DNA of 8,518 nucleotides from Ruminococcaceae bacterium UBA4958. GTDB taxonomy: Bacteria; Bacillota; Clostridia; Oscillospirales; Acutalibacteraceae. Positions 5,932 to 8,518 of the stretch are shown piece after piece. The DNA lies in contig DHAI01000070.1 of the NCBI GenBank assembly GCA_002397355.1, forward strand, positions 6,459-14,976, given 5' to 3'. Each line of letters opens with the position of its first letter. Position 1 is the stretch's first letter. The notes beneath the pieces were generated by a model, which saw only the letters and a list, made by a program, of their open reading frames with translations, had not been told where the DNA came from and searched no databases. Position numbers and translations under genes: made by a program.

Positions 5932-5979
5932 AAAAATCCGCGAAGCCAGCCGGCGAAAGCCGAAACGCCGTCGTGCGGA
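5932..5979 (-). terminator. Possible terminator of the hydrolase-acyltransferase-DUF6320 operon
   Basis: Read leftwards from the operon's last stop (6012), TCCGC (5979-5975) and GCGGA (5941-5937) can close a structure containing an inner CGGCG/CGCCG hairpin (5970-5966 with 5955-5951), followed by five T (5936-5932). The outer and inner stems are short and separated by unpaired bases, so this is weaker than the other terminators here. Confidence 0.35.
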
Positions 5980-6011
5980 AACGGCAGCCGGCAGCGATGA
6001 CTCTCCCTCAT

Positions 6012-6677
6012 TTATAGATGGAATCTGCGCTGGATCTCGGCCAAAAGGGCTTTCCCCTGAAAGAACAGCAGAGCGGCCAGGAAAATGACGGTGGAAGCGA
6101 AGCAGACCGCGGACGGGACGACGACGCGGACTTTGCCCGCCACCAAGAAAGCGAAGGATAAAAGCCCGAACACACAATCGATGATCAGATACAGGATATA
6201 ATCCTGGATATTGAGCTTCTTCGCTTTCGCGATCACAGCCATCGCAATCATGGCGGCGGTGCAGAGAATGGGAAACACATAGTCCAGCGACCAGCCGCGG
6301 AACCCGGTGAGCAGGTCCCAGACGACGGCCAGAACGGAAAGGAGGCAGACCTGCCACAAAATGGTTTTGGGGATGTTCCTCCGCTTTTTCAGCACCAGCA
6401 AAAGGGACAGCCAGACGCTCCCGATTCCCCCGACCACAAACTGGAACCACCAGCCCCCGGACGGCAGGACCAGGTTTACCGCCGCGCTGACCGCCGCAGC
6501 GGCAACCGAGCCGAGCGCGAACCACAGCAGCAGCGTCCCGCCCGTTTTCCTGCGCGGCGGGAACGTCGGGAATACGTTTCCGGCTTCCTCCGGGGTGCCC
6601 GTCAGCTCGCCCTTGCACAGCGGGCAGCGGGCATATTTCCCCGGCAGGCGGATTCCGCAGTTCTTACAGTACAGCAT
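6012..6677 (-). CDS. Zinc-ribbon six-helix membrane protein (DUF6320-like)
   Basis: This 221-residue protein begins with a zinc ribbon: CKNC (C4, C7) and CPLC (C18, C21), typical spacing for four cysteines holding one zinc ion. A linker (about 22-45) is followed by six hydrophobic segments at about 48-71, 76-97, 105-124, 130-151, 157-180 and 184-206, and a short basic tail. The layout matches the DUF6320 family as I remember it, whose function is unknown and which is often found beside an alcohol acetyltransferase-like gene, as here. The ATG at 6677 is well supported by GGAGGAAGG (6691-6683). That site lies inside the preceding gene, and the two genes overlap by 14 bases, so they are probably translationally coupled. 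It may anchor or assist the acyltransferase at the membrane, or move its product; that is inference from position. It is the last gene of the operon. Confidence 0.78.
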   Translation of the reverse strand: MLYCKNCGIRLPGKYARCPLCKGELTGTPEEAGNVFPTFPPRRKTGGTLLLWFALGSVAAAAVSAAVNLVLPSGGWWFQFVVGGIGSVWLSLLLVLKKRRNIPKTILWQVCLLSVLAVVWDLLTGFRGWSLDYVFPILCTAAMIAMAVIAKAKKLNIQDYILYLIIDCVFGLLSFAFLVAGKVRVVVPSAVCFASTVIFLAALLFFQGKALLAEIQRRFHL

Positions 6678-7950
6678 TGGGTCCTTCCTCCAAATGCTCC
6701 AGATTGGAGTTGATCTCGATCCCGATTCCCCTGCCCGCCAGCCGGCGGAAAAAGCGCCGCGGGACGTCGGTGCTTTCCAACCGCGCGGAATAGCTGACGG
6801 CCAGCGTGTCCCCGAACGAGCAAAGGCAGATCTGCGGGCGCCGGGTGCCGACCGTGACGCTGAAAAGCCGGATATGGGCTTCCATCGCCGGGGGCATCGC
6901 GATCCTGCCGAGATTGGAGACCGCGGCCGTGTCCCCGCGCTCCGCGCTCCGCCCCGCCAGCTTCAGGCAGGGAATCTTAACCGCCAGGGGGATTGCTTTG
7001 ACCAGGTAGTTGTTTTCCAGCGCGGAATAACGGTTGATGATTTCCAGCATGGTTTCCGGGTTCAGCTGTTCCTGAAAAGAGCGCCGGACGCTCTCCAGCA
7101 CTTCGGGGAAATCGTCCCCGGGCGTCTGAAAGCGGTGGCCGACGTGGATGATTCCGAAAAAGTTGCGCGCCGTCTGCGTTTTGAAATAATTCCTCAGGTC
7201 GACCGGAACGGTGATCACCACGGGGCGCACACAGTCCCTGACGGCCATTCCGTCGTGGACGGAGCAGATGAGCAGCGCCGTCAGAAGCTGCGTCAGAGTG
7301 GCATGGTACTCATGGGCGACGGCCAGGATGGATTTCACCGAAAGGACGCCCTCGATCACGCCGAGACGGTTTTCCGGCAAACGCGGCCCTCCCAAATTGT
7401 AAGCCCGCTCCGCTTTTTGGCTGCGGACATCTTTCTTCTTGTCGTAATACTTCGCGAACGCGTCCTGCCGGAACTGCTCCTGCGAAGAGCCGCCGCCGTC
7501 AAGGAAAACGCCGCCCGCCGCGGAGTCCGGATGCTTTTCCGCCAGATAGAACGCGACGAGGTTCCGCAGGAACTGCACGGCTCCCATGCCGTCCGTCAAA
7601 GCGTGAAAGACCTCCAGGCTGATCCGCTTTTTATAGTAGTACACCCGGAACAGCAGGCCGGGCTTGTCCGCATTGTAGATCGGAGCGCAAAGGGGCTGGT
7701 CTTCCTCTTTTACGACCGGGCGCAGGGCGTTTTCCTCAAAATAATACCAGAACAGGCCTTTCTTCAAAGTCGACCGGTAGAATGAAAATTTTTTGACCGT
7801 CTGATCCAGAGCGTGCTGAAGGATCCGCGCGTCCACCGTTTCATACAGCTCGCAGGCGAAGCGGAAAACCTTAGGATCCCGGCTTGAACTGGTCGGAGGG
7901 AAAATCTTCGCGGCATTGTCCAGGCTGGTCCATTTTCTGATCACTTGCAT
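6664..7950 (-). CDS. Alcohol acetyltransferase-like protein with condensation fold
   Basis: This 428-residue protein resembles the alcohol acetyltransferase/condensation superfamily (PF07247, COG4908), CoA- or carrier-dependent acyltransferases related to NRPS condensation domains, PapA5 and wax-ester synthases. The N-terminus WTSLDNAAKIFPP (7-19) is typical of this group. The catalytic motif is HALTDG (116-121), an HxxxDG in which His116 should be the general base. VPVDLRNYF (248-256) and SNLG (345-348) fit the structural motifs around the solvent channel of the second half-domain. There is no signal peptide or membrane helix, so it is likely cytoplasmic or peripheral. The ATG at 7950 follows GGAAGGGG (7967-7960), but lies 80 bases inside the upstream hydrolase frame. 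The gene itself overlaps the downstream membrane-protein gene by 14 bases. It probably esterifies an alcohol, sugar or lipid with an acyl group; donor and acceptor are unknown. Length and motifs look intact. Confidence 0.82.
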   Translation of the reverse strand: MQVIRKWTSLDNAAKIFPPTSSSRDPKVFRFACELYETVDARILQHALDQTVKKFSFYRSTLKKGLFWYYFEENALRPVVKEEDQPLCAPIYNADKPGLLFRVYYYKKRISLEVFHALTDGMGAVQFLRNLVAFYLAEKHPDSAAGGVFLDGGGSSQEQFRQDAFAKYYDKKKDVRSQKAERAYNLGGPRLPENRLGVIEGVLSVKSILAVAHEYHATLTQLLTALLICSVHDGMAVRDCVRPVVITVPVDLRNYFKTQTARNFFGIIHVGHRFQTPGDDFPEVLESVRRSFQEQLNPETMLEIINRYSALENNYLVKAIPLAVKIPCLKLAGRSAERGDTAAVSNLGRIAMPPAMEAHIRLFSVTVGTRRPQICLCSFGDTLAVSYSARLESTDVPRRFFRRLAGRGIGIEINSNLEHLEEGPNAVL

Positions 7951-8518
7951 GGCAAGACGCCCCTTCCGCCAAAAATTGATTGATTACCCGATACGCCCGC
8001 CTCACATGGATGAAACGGGGCGGCAGCATCAAAAAGGCGTGCAGCGCGTCTTTCATCCGGTAGACTTCCACGTCGTTTCCCGCGTCCCGGAGCCTTTTGC
8101 CGTAGTATTCCCCCTCGTCCCTCAGCGGGCAGAACTCGGCCGTGATGATCAGCGTGCGGGGCTGATTCGAAAGGTTGCCGGCCAGCAGGGGGGCGAAGTA
8201 CGGATTGCCGAAATCCTTTTCCGAACCGCTGTAAAGCTTCATAAGGCTCTGGACGCGTTTGGAGGTCAGCAGATACTCCGTGCCGTTTTCCCTTATCGAG
8301 GGAAACGGGGAGCTGTCGCCGTGGTCGTTAAAGGTGGCGGGGTACAGCAGGATCTGCCGCCGCGGGCGGAATTCCCCCCGATCCCGCGCCATCAGCGAAA
8401 CGACGGCGGCCAGATTCCCCCCCGCGCTGTCGCCGATCAGCGTAATCTTCTCCGGATCGACGGGAAAAATGCGTCCGGAGAAAAATTCTTTCGCGGCGGC
8501 ATAACAGTCCTCCGGCGC
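7871..8518 (-). CDS. HSL-type alpha/beta hydrolase, esterase/lipase (5' end outside window)
   Basis: The frame is open from the right window edge; 215 residues are visible and roughly a third of the protein is missing. Numbered from the edge, the nucleophile elbow GDSAGG gives Ser31. Asp134 sits in PLRDEG, and His160 in DALHAF. These match the Ser-Asp-His triad of the hormone-sensitive-lipase/Abhydrolase_3 family, which hydrolyses short acyl esters. The HGG oxyanion motif should lie just beyond the edge. Homologues would be expected to end near FLAEG (residues 183-187), but here the frame runs 28 further codons into the acyltransferase gene before its stop at 7871, giving an unusual 80-base overlap and a Gln/Asp-rich tail. 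It is the first visible gene of an operon with an acyltransferase and a membrane protein. An esterase beside an ester-forming enzyme suggests making, trimming or recycling one acylated product. Confidence 0.85.
   Translation of the reverse strand, partial: APEDCYAAAKEFFSGRIFPVDPEKITLIGDSAGGNLAAVVSLMARDRGEFRPRRQILLYPATFNDHGDSSPFPSIRENGTEYLLTSKRVQSLMKLYSGSEKDFGNPYFAPLLAGNLSNQPRTLIITAEFCPLRDEGEYYGKRLRDAGNDVEVYRMKDALHAFLMLPPRFIHVRRAYRVINQFLAEGASCHASDQKMDQPGQCREDFPSDQFKPGS

Noticed and set aside
5875..6618. Minus-strand frame of 247 codons overlapping the DUF6320-like gene
   Set aside because: It lies in a different frame of the same strand as the zinc-ribbon membrane protein, with Gly/Arg/Pro-rich composition and no hydrophobic pattern; the 6012-6677 frame explains the region.
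6307..7785. A 492-codon plus-strand open frame opposite the acyltransferase
   Set aside because: It is antisense to a gene with clear family motifs, its translation is rich in Arg, Gln, His and Pro with no recognisable domain, and it has no ribosome site. GC-rich coding DNA commonly leaves such frames open.

Overview
The window looks like a piece of a GC-rich Clostridia-type (Oscillospiraceae/Ruminococcaceae-like) chromosome or metagenome contig. The basis is the mix of families (a type-1 ABC exporter with a long hydrophilic N-terminal insertion, an LplB-type sugar permease, a DUF5131 protein, and an alcohol-acetyltransferase/DUF6320 pair), together with strong AGGAGG-type ribosome sites and sigma-A-like promoters. 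Genus-level assignment is not possible from the sequence alone. There are no rRNA or tRNA genes and no CRISPR array that I can see.

Left part (1-3423). An ABC exporter subunit, open at the left window edge, ends at 1896 and is followed by its terminator. A convergent gene encodes an N-acetylneuraminate lyase/dihydrodipicolinate synthase family aldolase (2027-2929, minus) with its own terminator. Divergent from it, with a good promoter, starts an LplB-type carbohydrate permease (3171, plus). A lyase beside a sugar permease suggests a sugar-acid (possibly sialic acid) uptake and breakdown locus.

Middle part (about 3420-5830) is a decayed, mosaic region. The permease stops after about 84 recognisable residues and runs into the first codons and outer end of an IS5-like insertion sequence on the other strand. 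Beyond the IS end lies a visibly AT-rich segment. It holds two small minus-strand genes, coupled by an ATGA overlap and preceded by a good promoter, both broken by frameshifts or stops. Next comes an intact, solitary DUF5131 (phage Gp37/Gp68-like, three-cysteine) gene on the plus strand, with its own promoter and a probable TTG start. It is followed by a minus-strand ABC-transporter remnant in which a permease N-terminus is fused to pieces of an ATPase lacking Walker A and Walker B.

Right part (6012-8518, minus) is a compact, apparently intact operon read leftwards: an HSL-type alpha/beta hydrolase (5' end outside the window), a condensation-fold alcohol acetyltransferase-like protein, and a zinc-ribbon six-helix membrane protein (DUF6320-like). 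The three genes overlap one another, the first pair by 80 bases. They probably act together on acyl or ester chemistry at the membrane; the substrate is unknown. This operon is the best candidate for an undescribed pathway here. The middle region is the best candidate for recent rearrangement, or for an assembly or sequencing artefact.
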